From Saccharofermentans sp. (GTDB lineage Bacteria; Bacillota; Clostridia; Saccharofermentanales; Saccharofermentanaceae), in assembly GCA_024403675.1 (NCBI GenBank), contig JAKSRH010000009.1, positions 1-64,000 on the forward strand: 64,000 bases of DNA. Direction: 5' to 3'. Positions within the stretch are counted from its first letter, which is position 1. Every line of letters starts with the position of its first letter. A program made the translations under genes and the position numbers. Below, piece by piece: positions 43,454-52,257 of the stretch. The notes beneath the pieces were generated by a model, which was given only the letters and a program-made list of their open reading frames with translations, was not told the origin of the DNA and ran no database searches.

Positions 43454-44236
43454 TCACCTCTGAATAAGACTAAAGATAAACACTGCCACACCCAATGTCA
43501 CAAGCACTACGCCAACCACACGGTTAAGAGTTTTCGCCGACGCCTTATTAGCAATAACGGCAGCAACACGTGCCCAAATTAATGTGAAAACCACGCACAA
43601 AGTCCAAATAAACCAATTAGGCTGACCACCAATTACAAAGTGTGATGCAGCACCTGTAAGAGCTGTAAAACTCATAATAAGCACTGATGTGCCCACTGCA
43701 GTCTTAAGGTCATATCCAAGGATACTGGACAAGACAAGAAGCATCATCATGCCTCCACCTGCACCAACAAAACCACAGATAAAACCAATTCCTGCGCCTC
43801 CGATTAAAGACTTAATTACACGCTCCTTCTGAGATACAGAGTTCATTTGCTCACGTGTAGTCATAACAGGTTTAACAAGGAACTTTATTCCAAGAATAAA
43901 TGTCATAAACACAGACATATTACCCATAGTTCTCTGTGGCACGAGACTAGCGACATAGCTTCCCACTACAGTGAAGAGAAGCACGCTACTCATCATGACA
44001 AGGCCATTCTTTATGTCGATATTTTTGTTTTTACCATAAGTATATGCAGATACTGCACTAGCTAGCACGTCAGATGACAAAGCAATTCCCACTGCCATAT
44101 ATGGGTCCATGCCAAGAAATATTATAAGCATAGGACTTATAACTGCAGCAGCACTCATACCTGCAAAGCCAGTACCAAGACCAGCTCCAAGTCCTGCAAG
44201 AAAAGTAACAAGTATGGTAATAAAAGTATCAATCAT
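43454..44236 (-). CDS. TauE/SafE-family membrane exporter
   Basis: The 260-residue protein has about eight membrane helices. The family's repeated Gly-rich halves are GLGAGLGTGFAGMSAAAVIS and GGAGIGFICGFVGAGGGMMM. Members export or import sulfite, sulfonates or related anions. Its start overlaps the GNAT gene by 4 nt, and the small protein gene follows it. Confidence 0.92.
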   Translation of the reverse strand: MIDTFITILVTFLAGLGAGLGTGFAGMSAAAVISPMLIIFLGMDPYMAVGIALSSDVLASAVSAYTYGKNKNIDIKNGLVMMSSVLLFTVVGSYVASLVPQRTMGNMSVFMTFILGIKFLVKPVMTTREQMNSVSQKERVIKSLIGGAGIGFICGFVGAGGGMMMLLVLSSILGYDLKTAVGTSVLIMSFTALTGAASHFVIGGQPNWFIWTLCVVFTLIWARVAAVIANKASAKTLNRVVGVVLVTLGVAVFIFSLIQR

Positions 44237-44712
44237 AATTTATAAATCATCTCATGATAACTTGAGTTTGAATCTTCAAACCCTACCTTCTTATACATAT
44301 CGTATCCCATATCAGTGGAAGATAACTTTATATAATCTAATCCAAGTTCTCTCGCCTTATCAATTACCATCTTAATAAGGGTGGCAGAAATACCATTATT
44401 ACGGTACTGCTTAGCCGTAAAAACATTTAGCACCTCACCTACTTTTCCATGAATAAAATTAGGATTAGCTGGCTTCTCGATTACAAGCAAAAAGGCAGAA
44501 GCAATAAGTTCTCCCCTGTACATCATGTCACGAGCAATAAATGGGTGCAAATCCACGCCAACGTGCTTTTCAAAGTAAGAAGGCAAAGTCTCACGCACCT
44601 TATCCGCCTCTTCGAAAGTCATATCTGGGTGATCAGCAAACAAATAGTTAAGACGAACTCTTTCTAAATCCGGAATATCATCACGAGTTGCCTGACTATA
44701 AACAATTTCCAT
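44233..44712 (-). CDS. GNAT-family N-acetyltransferase
   Basis: The 159-residue acetyltransferase has the acetyl-CoA pyrophosphate loop in FTAKQYRNNGISATLI (Q/RxxG/A type) and the late KVGFEDSNSSYHEMIYKL strand. The substrate is unknown. CAGGAG lies before the ATG. It heads the operon with the TauE/SafE exporter and the small protein. Confidence 0.9.
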   Translation of the reverse strand: MEIVYSQATRDDIPDLERVRLNYLFADHPDMTFEEADKVRETLPSYFEKHVGVDLHPFIARDMMYRGELIASAFLLVIEKPANPNFIHGKVGEVLNVFTAKQYRNNGISATLIKMVIDKARELGLDYIKLSSTDMGYDMYKKVGFEDSNSSYHEMIYKL

Positions 44713-44747
44713 ATCATTCTCCTGATAGTTATTGTATTCATTATATA

Positions 44748-44781
44748 CGAAAAAAGCCTGACCACTATAAAGTAGTCAGGC
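44748..44781 (-). terminator. Terminator of the pta-ackA operon
   Basis: GCCTGACCACT (44756-44766) pairs with AGTAGTCAGGC (44771-44781), with one weak pair. On the minus strand it is followed by TTTTTTCG. Confidence 0.88.
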
Positions 44782-44806
44782 AAATTACAAGCAATAACAA
44801 TTTATA

Positions 44807-46003
44807 TTACTTGGAAACAAGCTCCATTGTATCAAGTGCGATAGCAAGCTCCTCGTTTGTAGGGATAACACAAACTGTTACCTTAGAATCTGGAGTAGAG
44901 ATGATTGCTTCCTTACCACGGAGACCAGTATTAACAGATGGGTCAATCTTTACGCCCATGAACTCGAGTGGCTTACACATATCTTCTCTCATAAACCATG
45001 TGTTCTCACCAACACCAGCTGTAAATACGATTACGTCTACACCACCCATAGCAGCTGCATAAGAACCGATAATCTTTGTGCCCTGGTAAGCAAACATGTC
45101 GAGTGCGAGCTGAGCCTTCTCATTACCAGACTTTGCTGCAGCCTCGAGGTCACGGAAGTCAGAAGATACACCAGAGATACCCATTACACCAGACTTCTTG
45201 TTCATAAGTGTATCCATCTCGTCAGGTGTAAGACCTTCCTTCTTCTGGATGATCGGTACGATAGCTGGATCGATATCACCTGTTCTTGTACCCATGAGGA
45301 TACCAGCAAGTGGTGTAAGACCCATAGATGTATCTACGCACTTACCGCCATCAACAGCTGCGAAAGAAGAACCGTTACCGAGGTGGCATGTGATAACCTT
45401 AAGATCCTTAGGATCCTTTCCAAGGAACTCACAAACTCTCTTAGAAACATATCTGTGAGATGTACCGTGGAAACCGTAACGACGAATCTGATACTTCTCA
45501 TAGTACTCGTAAGGGAGACCATACATGAATGCCTTCTGTGGCATTGTCTGATGGAAAGCTGTATCGAATACAGCTACGTTAGGTGTACCAGGCATTGCAG
45601 CCTCACAAGCCTCAATACCAATAAGGTTAGCTGGGTTGTGAAGAGGACCAAGATCGAAGCACTCTCTTACTACACGCTTAACATCCTCGTTAACAACGAT
45701 AGACTCACTGTAGTGCATACCAGCGTGAAGTACTCTGTGACCAATAGCATCAATTTCCTTAACGTCAGCGATAACACCAACCTCAGGATCTGCAAGCTGA
45801 CCAAGAATAAGAGTTACAGCAACCTGATGATCAGGGATAGCAGTCTCAATAACTACATCTTCCTTACCTTCTCTCTTGTATGTGAGCTTACCGTCAATAC
45901 CGATTCTCTCAGCATTACCCTTAGCAAGAACATCACCATTGTCCATGTTAAAAAGCTGGAACTTACAGGAAGAACTTCCGCAGTTAATAACAAGAATTTT
46001 CAT
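44807..46003 (-). CDS. ackA: Acetate kinase
   Basis: The 398-residue ASKHA-fold kinase makes ATP and acetate from acetyl phosphate and ADP. It begins [18 protein letters not shown], has [11 protein letters not shown] and [20 protein letters not shown], and ends with [14 protein letters not shown]. All are standard AckA signatures at normal length. It lies 26 nt after pta, so the pair forms the fermentative acetate pathway. Confidence 0.98.
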   Translation of the reverse strand: MKILVINCGSSSCKFQLFNMDNGDVLAKGNAERIGIDGKLTYKREGKEDVVIETAIPDHQVAVTLILGQLADPEVGVIADVKEIDAIGHRVLHAGMHYSESIVVNEDVKRVVRECFDLGPLHNPANLIGIEACEAAMPGTPNVAVFDTAFHQTMPQKAFMYGLPYEYYEKYQIRRYGFHGTSHRYVSKRVCEFLGKDPKDLKVITCHLGNGSSFAAVDGGKCVDTSMGLTPLAGILMGTRTGDIDPAIVPIIQKKEGLTPDEMDTLMNKKSGVMGISGVSSDFRDLEAAAKSGNEKAQLALDMFAYQGTKIIGSYAAAMGGVDVIVFTAGVGENTWFMREDMCKPLEFMGVKIDPSVNTGLRGKEAIISTPDSKVTVCVIPTNEELAIALDTMELVSK

Positions 46004-46029
46004 TTTATATGTCTCCTTAAAATTAATAA

Positions 46030-47112
46030 TTAACCCTGTGCCTGAACTGCTGTGATAGCAACAGTACCAACGATATCGTCAGCATAGCAACCTCTAGAGA
46101 GGTCATTAACTGGCATTGAAAGTCCCTGAAGAACTGGACCATAAGCCTCTGCCTTAGCAAGACGCTGAACAAGCTTGTAACCAATATTACCAGCCTCAAG
46201 GGATGGGAATACCAATGTATTAGCGTGACCAGCAACCTTGGAACCTGGAGCCTTAAGTTCACCAACAGTAGCTACGAGAGCCGCATCAAGCTGAAGCTCA
46301 CCATCAACATCAAGCTCTGGATACTTCTCATGAGCAATCTTAACTGCCTCAGATACCTTAGTAACATCATCATGCTTTGCAGAACCCATTGTGGAATAGG
46401 AAAGCATTGCAACCTTTGCTGGCTTACCAACGAACTGCTCGAAGGACTCAGCAGAAAGCTTTGCAATCTCTGCAAGCTTAGGTGAATCAAAATCAGTATT
46501 TACTGCACAATCAGCGAAGATAAACAATCCATTCTCGCCGAGGTCACAGTTAGGAACTTCCATAAGGAAGAAACCAGAAACAGAAGAAACACCCTTCTTC
46601 ATCTTAAGAAGCTGGAGTGCTGGTCTGATTGTATTACCTGTGGAGTGACATGCACCGGAAACAGCACCGTCAGCATCACCGCACTTACACATAAGACATG
46701 CATAGTACATATAATCAGATGTCATCATCTCGAGAGCCTTCTCCTCTGTGATACCCTTCTTCTTTGCTGCCTCAATAGCTGCCTCTGTCTCTTCTGCGGA
46801 AAGACCCTTCTTCTCAGCCTTAGCCTTAGCTGCTGCTGCCATTGTCTCTACGCCACGAAGTTCAATAAACTTATCAAGATACTTCTTCTGATTAGGATCT
46901 TTAAATGGATCAACGATTGTTGCGCCTGTAAGGTCAAAACCTTCACCGTACTTAGCGATTTCTTCAGGTGTACCAATAATAATAAGGTTAGCAATATCCT
47001 CCTTGAGGATCTTCTCTGCTGCCTCAAAAGTTCTCTTGTCCATAGACTCAGGAAGAACGATTGTCTTCTTGTCTGCCTTAGCTCTAGCCTTAATCTCATC
47101 AATAAATGCCAT
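46030..47112 (-). CDS. pta: Phosphate acetyltransferase
   Basis: The 360-residue enzyme converts acetyl-CoA and phosphate to acetyl phosphate. It is the short form without the N-terminal regulatory domains. Signatures are [16 protein letters not shown] and [15 protein letters not shown]. An insert of about 25 residues ([20 protein letters not shown]) makes it slightly longer than the usual 330. AAGGAG precedes the ATG, and a near-consensus promoter lies 45-73 bp upstream. Confidence 0.97.
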   Translation of the reverse strand: MAFIDEIKARAKADKKTIVLPESMDKRTFEAAEKILKEDIANLIIIGTPEEIAKYGEGFDLTGATIVDPFKDPNQKKYLDKFIELRGVETMAAAAKAKAEKKGLSAEETEAAIEAAKKKGITEEKALEMMTSDYMYYACLMCKCGDADGAVSGACHSTGNTIRPALQLLKMKKGVSSVSGFFLMEVPNCDLGENGLFIFADCAVNTDFDSPKLAEIAKLSAESFEQFVGKPAKVAMLSYSTMGSAKHDDVTKVSEAVKIAHEKYPELDVDGELQLDAALVATVGELKAPGSKVAGHANTLVFPSLEAGNIGYKLVQRLAKAEAYGPVLQGLSMPVNDLSRGCYADDIVGTVAITAVQAQG

Positions 47113-47156
47113 TGCCTGTTCTCCTTATATATTTATATTAATAATATTCGGTTCTC

Positions 47157-47185
47157 AGTATACTCTTGTAAATTAGTCTTTTCAA
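47157..47185 (-). promoter_or_regulatory. pta-ackA promoter
   Basis: On the minus strand TTGAAA (47180-47185) and TATACT (47157-47162) are spaced by 17 bp. The hexamers match those of the proS promoter. The -35 box abuts the stop codon of the upstream gene. Confidence 0.8.
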
Positions 47186-47186
47186 A

Positions 47187-48425
47187 TTAATCTATGAGCA
47201 AACTAACCGCCAAATTTTCTTCTGCATAAAGCACGTAACGACCATTTTCTTCGCGATAAATAAGGCTTAACGCAGGGCTGTTTGTGTATGTAGCAACTCT
47301 TGCTCCCTCAATATCACAAATACGACCATAAAGGCTTGTATCATCAAGTAAATATGCGATTTCCATGATATCCGTATACGCTCTAAAAGCTTCGTTTCCG
47401 TCGACATTTCCAGCGACAATATAATACGTATTTCTTAATGAACCGTTGTTAAAAATGCTTCCCTGAATCCATCTATAAGAATCATCTGGAAGCTCATTTA
47501 CTCTAGCAAGATTGAGCATTGTTCTAACAGAATCTTCCACATCAACAGAAGCTGGAACATTATGGGAATAAATATAACTAATTTCTCCATTTACTTCAGT
47601 ATATGCAAAAGCATAAAGTGGTATGTTATTTGCCACCAATGCACCCTTAACAAGTCCAAGGTTATACTCGTAACTTCCACTAGGGATAAGCTCACTGTCC
47701 TCGAGATTTTTCACAAGTCGTAAATCAATTGAAGATATTTGCACACCCTCGAAAGAAAACATGTCACCACTTTCGCCAATACTTCCAGCTAAAGTGCCAC
47801 CAACATCTTCTGCTTTAACATCACTTGTATCTTCCATGCTAGCAAAAGCACCTTCATGGTAAGAAGCTGCTGACAAGGTCTCTGGCACAAAATGACCATT
47901 GTCATCAAAAAGGTTATCTACTTGCTTCTCAATATCAACATAATCAGACTTTGTTCCGTAAGCGTTATAGTAATAAAGACAAGCATCAAGCCATGCAGCT
48001 TTACCAGAATTATCACTACCACTGATATCGATATTTTTCTCTACACTCTTTTTAAGAGAAGATGCCTCAAATCTATCTCCAGACTTAACATACATCTTTA
48101 AAAGAAGAGCCTGATCCTCGAGCCTATAAACACCAGATGCTTCACCAGGCTGTGTTGTAAGACGACCTGGGATGATGTAGTAGGAAGGGATAAGTCCATT
48201 TTCACCACATTCCTTAACAAGATACTCACGGCTTCTCTGCCACAAATAATCTCCTACAAGGCCATCATCAGAAGCTACTTTCTGCCAATCATAAGAAAGT
48301 GAAGGAAGCTCTTGTAAAACCACCTTTTTCTTACCTGCATAATTGCCGTTATACCACAGATACAAGCCTCCAAGAAGCAATACGACAGCCACAATAATGG
48401 AGATTGTTATTATTTTCTTTTTCAT
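47187..48425 (-). CDS. Membrane-anchored exported protein, possibly six-hairpin glycosidase-like
   Basis: The 412-residue protein has one N-terminal membrane helix (about 4-25) and a large external domain. Segments such as YRLEDQALLLKMYVKSGD and AAWLDACLYYYNAYG resemble helices of alpha/alpha-toroid hydrolases, but no catalytic motif is certain. The function is therefore open. The ATG at 48423-48425 is preferred to a GTG at 48443 because AGGAT lies upstream. It is divergent from tmcAL. Confidence 0.7.
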   Translation of the reverse strand: MKKKIITISIIVAVVLLLGGLYLWYNGNYAGKKKVVLQELPSLSYDWQKVASDDGLVGDYLWQRSREYLVKECGENGLIPSYYIIPGRLTTQPGEASGVYRLEDQALLLKMYVKSGDRFEASSLKKSVEKNIDISGSDNSGKAAWLDACLYYYNAYGTKSDYVDIEKQVDNLFDDNGHFVPETLSAASYHEGAFASMEDTSDVKAEDVGGTLAGSIGESGDMFSFEGVQISSIDLRLVKNLEDSELIPSGSYEYNLGLVKGALVANNIPLYAFAYTEVNGEISYIYSHNVPASVDVEDSVRTMLNLARVNELPDDSYRWIQGSIFNNGSLRNTYYIVAGNVDGNEAFRAYTDIMEIAYLLDDTSLYGRICDIEGARVATYTNSPALSLIYREENGRYVLYAEENLAVSLLID

Positions 48426-48512
48426 TACGATAATCCTATACACTTTATAAATAGGCGCATTTCTAATATAATCACACCAAAGTTAATTATAACCTACTTT
48501 AAGGACGAACAC

Positions 48513-49730
48513 ATGAGAGTTATAGGAATAATCGCGGAATTCAATCCGTTTCATAATGGTCATAAGTATTTAATCGAGGAAGCACGCCGTAGGGTAAATG
48601 ATCCTCGAGCTATTGTTATGACTGTAATGAGTGGTGCTTTTGTTCAGCGTGGGTTTCCATCTGTTCTTCCTAAGCACGAACGTGCCCGCATGGCACTTCT
48701 TAATGGCGCTGACGTAGCTATAGAGATTCCTTTTACTTTCGCTTGTAGTCCATCAGAGAGATTTGCCCGTGGTAGCGTAGAGCTCCTATATAGAACTGGC
48801 GTAGTAACTGACCTCGCCTTCGGCGTAGATTGTCAAAAGCCAGAACTTCTTTTTGAACTAGCTGATATAGAGCCAGATGAAGACGTTCTCAAATCTTCCC
48901 TTGCTAGCGGAAACTCATTTCCTTCAGCACGTGCAGAAGCTGTTATTTCTATGTGGACCCAATCACATCCTGATGCTTCTTCTGAAGATATCAATGTTGT
49001 TAGTGACACCCTAAGACAGCCTAACTCCATTCTCGCACTCGACTACATTCGTGCAGTTCGCGACATGAAGATAAACTTCAAGATTCATCTAATTCCTAGA
49101 ATCCCAGATAGCTCAGCTACTTCTGTTAGAGAAAAACTCATGTCAGCTACTACAACTACTGAGACAGCAAATAGTCTCATGGGAACCATGCCTGACAATG
49201 CACTCGCAGTATGGCTTTCTGCCATGAGCAACAACAAGTTCACTCTTCCGATGCGTGATAACTTGGCAAAAGATATTTATCTTAGAATCAAAACATATCC
49301 TCTAAATGATGTCGCATACATGAGTGACGGATTGGATGGATATATCACTAACACATTGGAACGCAGTTGTAATTTTATAAACATGATGAAGTCACTTCAG
49401 ACAAAGCACTTCACCATGCCTCGTATTCGTCGTGCGCTTTCGTCCTTCTTGGTAGGTCAAAAAGCTGACTACATAGATCAAGAAAAACATGTGCAATATA
49501 TACGTGTGCTCGGATTTTCTCGCGAGGGCAGATATTGCCTTAAGGTAATGGGCAAATGCGCTAGACTTCCTATTATCCATAACCCATCAGACGCATTAGA
49601 ACTCTATGCATCTAATCCTAGATTAAAGGCTCAGTTTGAGTTAGACCTACAGGCCTCACGAGTTCAAGCTGTGTATCTTGGCATGGACCCTGACTATGAG
49701 TGGAGCCAGGCACCGATTGTTGTGAAGTAA
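48513..49730 (+). CDS. tmcAL: tRNA(Met) cytidine acetate ligase TmcAL
   Basis: The 405-residue nucleotidyltransferase-like enzyme uses acetate and ATP to form N4-acetylcytidine at the wobble position of elongator tRNA-Met. The adenylation motif is VIGIIAEFNPFHNGHKYLIE, followed by MSGAFVQRGFPSVLPKHERA and FACSPSERFARGSV, all typical. AAGGA lies before the ATG. It is near, but divergent from, the pta-ackA region that produces its substrate, acetate. Confidence 0.95.
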   Translation: MRVIGIIAEFNPFHNGHKYLIEEARRRVNDPRAIVMTVMSGAFVQRGFPSVLPKHERARMALLNGADVAIEIPFTFACSPSERFARGSVELLYRTGVVTDLAFGVDCQKPELLFELADIEPDEDVLKSSLASGNSFPSARAEAVISMWTQSHPDASSEDINVVSDTLRQPNSILALDYIRAVRDMKINFKIHLIPRIPDSSATSVREKLMSATTTTETANSLMGTMPDNALAVWLSAMSNNKFTLPMRDNLAKDIYLRIKTYPLNDVAYMSDGLDGYITNTLERSCNFINMMKSLQTKHFTMPRIRRALSSFLVGQKADYIDQEKHVQYIRVLGFSREGRYCLKVMGKCARLPIIHNPSDALELYASNPRLKAQFELDLQASRVQAVYLGMDPDYEWSQAPIVVK

Positions 49731-49749
49731 TTTCTAATAGAATTCCTAG

Positions 49750-52083
49750 CTATACCTGTTCCTGCAAATAGTTATTTACGCGAGTCTCAATAATTTCCCT
49801 TACAGCCTCTAGAGATTTCTGATCTTCAAAATAAGCTGGCATTTCCTCACTCATGATTATAATAATCATAGGATCAGCGTACCTAAACACATTCATGTTA
49901 GTTACGATATCAATATACTCATCTTTAAACGGTTCAAAATCAAAATCATCTTCATACCAATACCAGTCGTCCGGATCAAGCGCGGCAATCTCCATGTCAA
50001 TTACCGCCTCCAAAGCATCAAGATTTACTGGTGTACAAACGTTAGTCATTGTCACCTGCACATCGTAATCCAGGAATGAAGTAATCACAGACCACGCAGC
50101 TTCCTTATTCGCACAGCAAGCAGTAATGGAGGCTGTATATGCTACACTTGAATAACAACTTATTCTGTCGTATGAAGGATAACCTACTACGGTAACCGGG
50201 GTGGACTTAGAAGATACAATTGTGTTACCCATATAGAAATAAAACCCACCAAAAAAACAGCTCTCAAGAGGGATAAAACTATCTTCCCCTTCCACATCAT
50301 GAAACAAAATATCTCTATCTTTGGCTAACGTAGCCATCTGTGTAAATCTCTCACCCTGTTCTCCAGTGCTGATATCAAATTTACCATCCACCATAAAATC
50401 ATCACTACATAGCGCGAACATATTCTCAAAATACTCAAAATCAGTATAAGGCTGATTATAATCATCCGGCCGCATTAATGGGTCCACACCATCCATATGT
50501 GTATTTACAAATTCAACATATTCGTCGTATGTAAATCCTGTCTGGTCAATAGATGAAGCTCTAACAGATAATCCAGTAATATCAAGTCCATATGGAATAA
50601 CATACGTTCCATGATCACTTGTAAATCCTTCTCTAACCGCAGCAACATAGTTATTAACATCAAAATTATCATCATTATTCATGAGTTCGTTCAAATCCGC
50701 ATAAATTAGTTCTGGCATAGCAGCTGAATAAGGTGCACTCCCAAGAATAATATCTGGGCCTGTTCCCTCACGAATATCACTGAAAATTTTATCATTAGTC
50801 ATAACAAACATGTCATACCAAGACACACCATCATAGGCAAATTCTGAATACATATAATAATCATCAACTATCTGAATGAAGTAATCTCCATCATAGTCGC
50901 TATTTATCGCCTCAATAGCACCGCCGATAGTATGATCAATAAATGCATCATAGGTATATCCAACAGTAACAATAGGTTTTCCAGCATGAGGATTCGTATC
51001 CGCCTTATTAAGTAGATACATCTTCTGAATCTGATAACCTAGACCATTATTATTGTCACTTGCTCGAACAAACAATGTATCATTGCCATACCCAAATATC
51101 GTAAGAACGTTAATAGAATAGAATGGAGACATAGCACTGGAATACAAATCAAAGGCAAGCTCTATCTCTTCCCCAGTCACACTATTCTTCTTATAAACCT
51201 GACTACCACTACTACCTAGGTATGTGCCATCACCTAAAAAATACATTTCCTCATACTGCTCGAAAGTCCTCTCAACAGCATATACACCGGTCTCAGGATC
51301 AAAAGAATAAATAGCATAATCTTCCGCGCGACTGGCTTGGTAATATATCGCCCCATCCGCTTCATCACAACTTCTATTTCTAAAATTAAATTCAAGGAAT
51401 CCTCCAATTTCATCATTTCGTACATTAACATAGTAATGAGAACCATCTGTCGTATCGAATACGTAAAAAGCACTCTGATGACCTTCCCACTTATATATTA
51501 GATAAACAACATAGTCTCCTGAAACAGCAACATCAAGAACCGTAACAGTTCCTGGATACCAATCAGAAAAATCCAATTCCTGGACAATATCCATGGTCTG
51601 ATTATCAAAATCAATTGTCACAACACATGGATGGTCCTCATATAAAACAGATTCAGGATTGAGAATCTGACGTTCAATAAAATAATATACCTCTCCATCA
51701 TGAGAGTATGCATATGCTACAAAAGCATCACCCTCATCAAAGGCCTCGGAAATATCGAATTCCCCAAGTCTCTCGCCATCATAGTTATATTTATATACAA
51801 TACTCTTCAATAAATAATCAGGAGAAAAAACAGATGCAGATAAACCTTCGACAAAGTAATCATTACCTGCATACAATACTCTGGTATCGGACTCACTAAA
51901 TCCATAATCAATCAACGAATCATCAATTACTGTCATATCATACCAAGGATCATCTTCGCTAACATATTTAATCTCGTTAAGAAGTATAGAATCTCCAGTA
52001 TTTTTACAACCTGTCATAGACCCTATGGATAATATGAGTGAGCTAGCCAGAACCACACTTGTGATTTTACGAATAGTACTCAT
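49750..52083 (-). CDS. Large solute-binding-like lipoprotein
   Basis: The 777-residue exported protein has a signal peptide ending in the lipobox SMTGC (lipidated Cys26). Residues about 40-380 look like a beta-propeller-type region with repeated Tyr/Asp-rich strands. The C-terminal part (about 390-777) resembles a family 1 extracellular solute-binding protein, with GPDIILGSAPYSAAMPELIY and a late GYPSYDR. No permease gene is adjacent. GGAGG precedes the ATG. It may sense or bind oligosaccharides; this is inference. Confidence 0.82.
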   Translation of the reverse strand: MSTIRKITSVVLASSLILSIGSMTGCKNTGDSILLNEIKYVSEDDPWYDMTVIDDSLIDYGFSESDTRVLYAGNDYFVEGLSASVFSPDYLLKSIVYKYNYDGERLGEFDISEAFDEGDAFVAYAYSHDGEVYYFIERQILNPESVLYEDHPCVVTIDFDNQTMDIVQELDFSDWYPGTVTVLDVAVSGDYVVYLIYKWEGHQSAFYVFDTTDGSHYYVNVRNDEIGGFLEFNFRNRSCDEADGAIYYQASRAEDYAIYSFDPETGVYAVERTFEQYEEMYFLGDGTYLGSSGSQVYKKNSVTGEEIELAFDLYSSAMSPFYSINVLTIFGYGNDTLFVRASDNNNGLGYQIQKMYLLNKADTNPHAGKPIVTVGYTYDAFIDHTIGGAIEAINSDYDGDYFIQIVDDYYMYSEFAYDGVSWYDMFVMTNDKIFSDIREGTGPDIILGSAPYSAAMPELIYADLNELMNNDDNFDVNNYVAAVREGFTSDHGTYVIPYGLDITGLSVRASSIDQTGFTYDEYVEFVNTHMDGVDPLMRPDDYNQPYTDFEYFENMFALCSDDFMVDGKFDISTGEQGERFTQMATLAKDRDILFHDVEGEDSFIPLESCFFGGFYFYMGNTIVSSKSTPVTVVGYPSYDRISCYSSVAYTASITACCANKEAAWSVITSFLDYDVQVTMTNVCTPVNLDALEAVIDMEIAALDPDDWYWYEDDFDFEPFKDEYIDIVTNMNVFRYADPMIIIIMSEEMPAYFEDQKSLEAVREIIETRVNNYLQEQV

Positions 52084-52113
52084 ATGTTTGTTCCCTCCTT
52101 ATCTATACTATAC

Positions 52114-52123
52114 ACCACGTGGT
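52114..52123. promoter_or_regulatory. Palindrome ACCACGTGGT upstream of the lipoprotein gene
   Basis: A perfect 10-bp palindrome lies 31-40 bp before the ATG. On the minus strand TATAGT (52106-52111) lies just downstream of it, so it would sit in the promoter spacer. A repressor site is plausible; no regulator is identified. Confidence 0.4.
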
Positions 52124-52191
52124 ATATCTATTCATAACGAGATATAACTCGGTCAAATTACTCTAATTTGTAATCCGTCCCTGCTTTGAAT

Positions 52192-52231
52192 ACAAAATAA
52201 AAAGGATTACCGTAATTACACGATAATCCTT
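52192..52231 (-). terminator. Terminator of the P-type ATPase gene
   Basis: AAGGATTA (52202-52209) pairs with TAATCCTT (52224-52231) around a partly paired loop. On the minus strand it runs into TTTTTATTTTG. Confidence 0.75.
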
Positions 52232-52257
52232 ATGTTTTATTTCACTTCAAACCTAAA

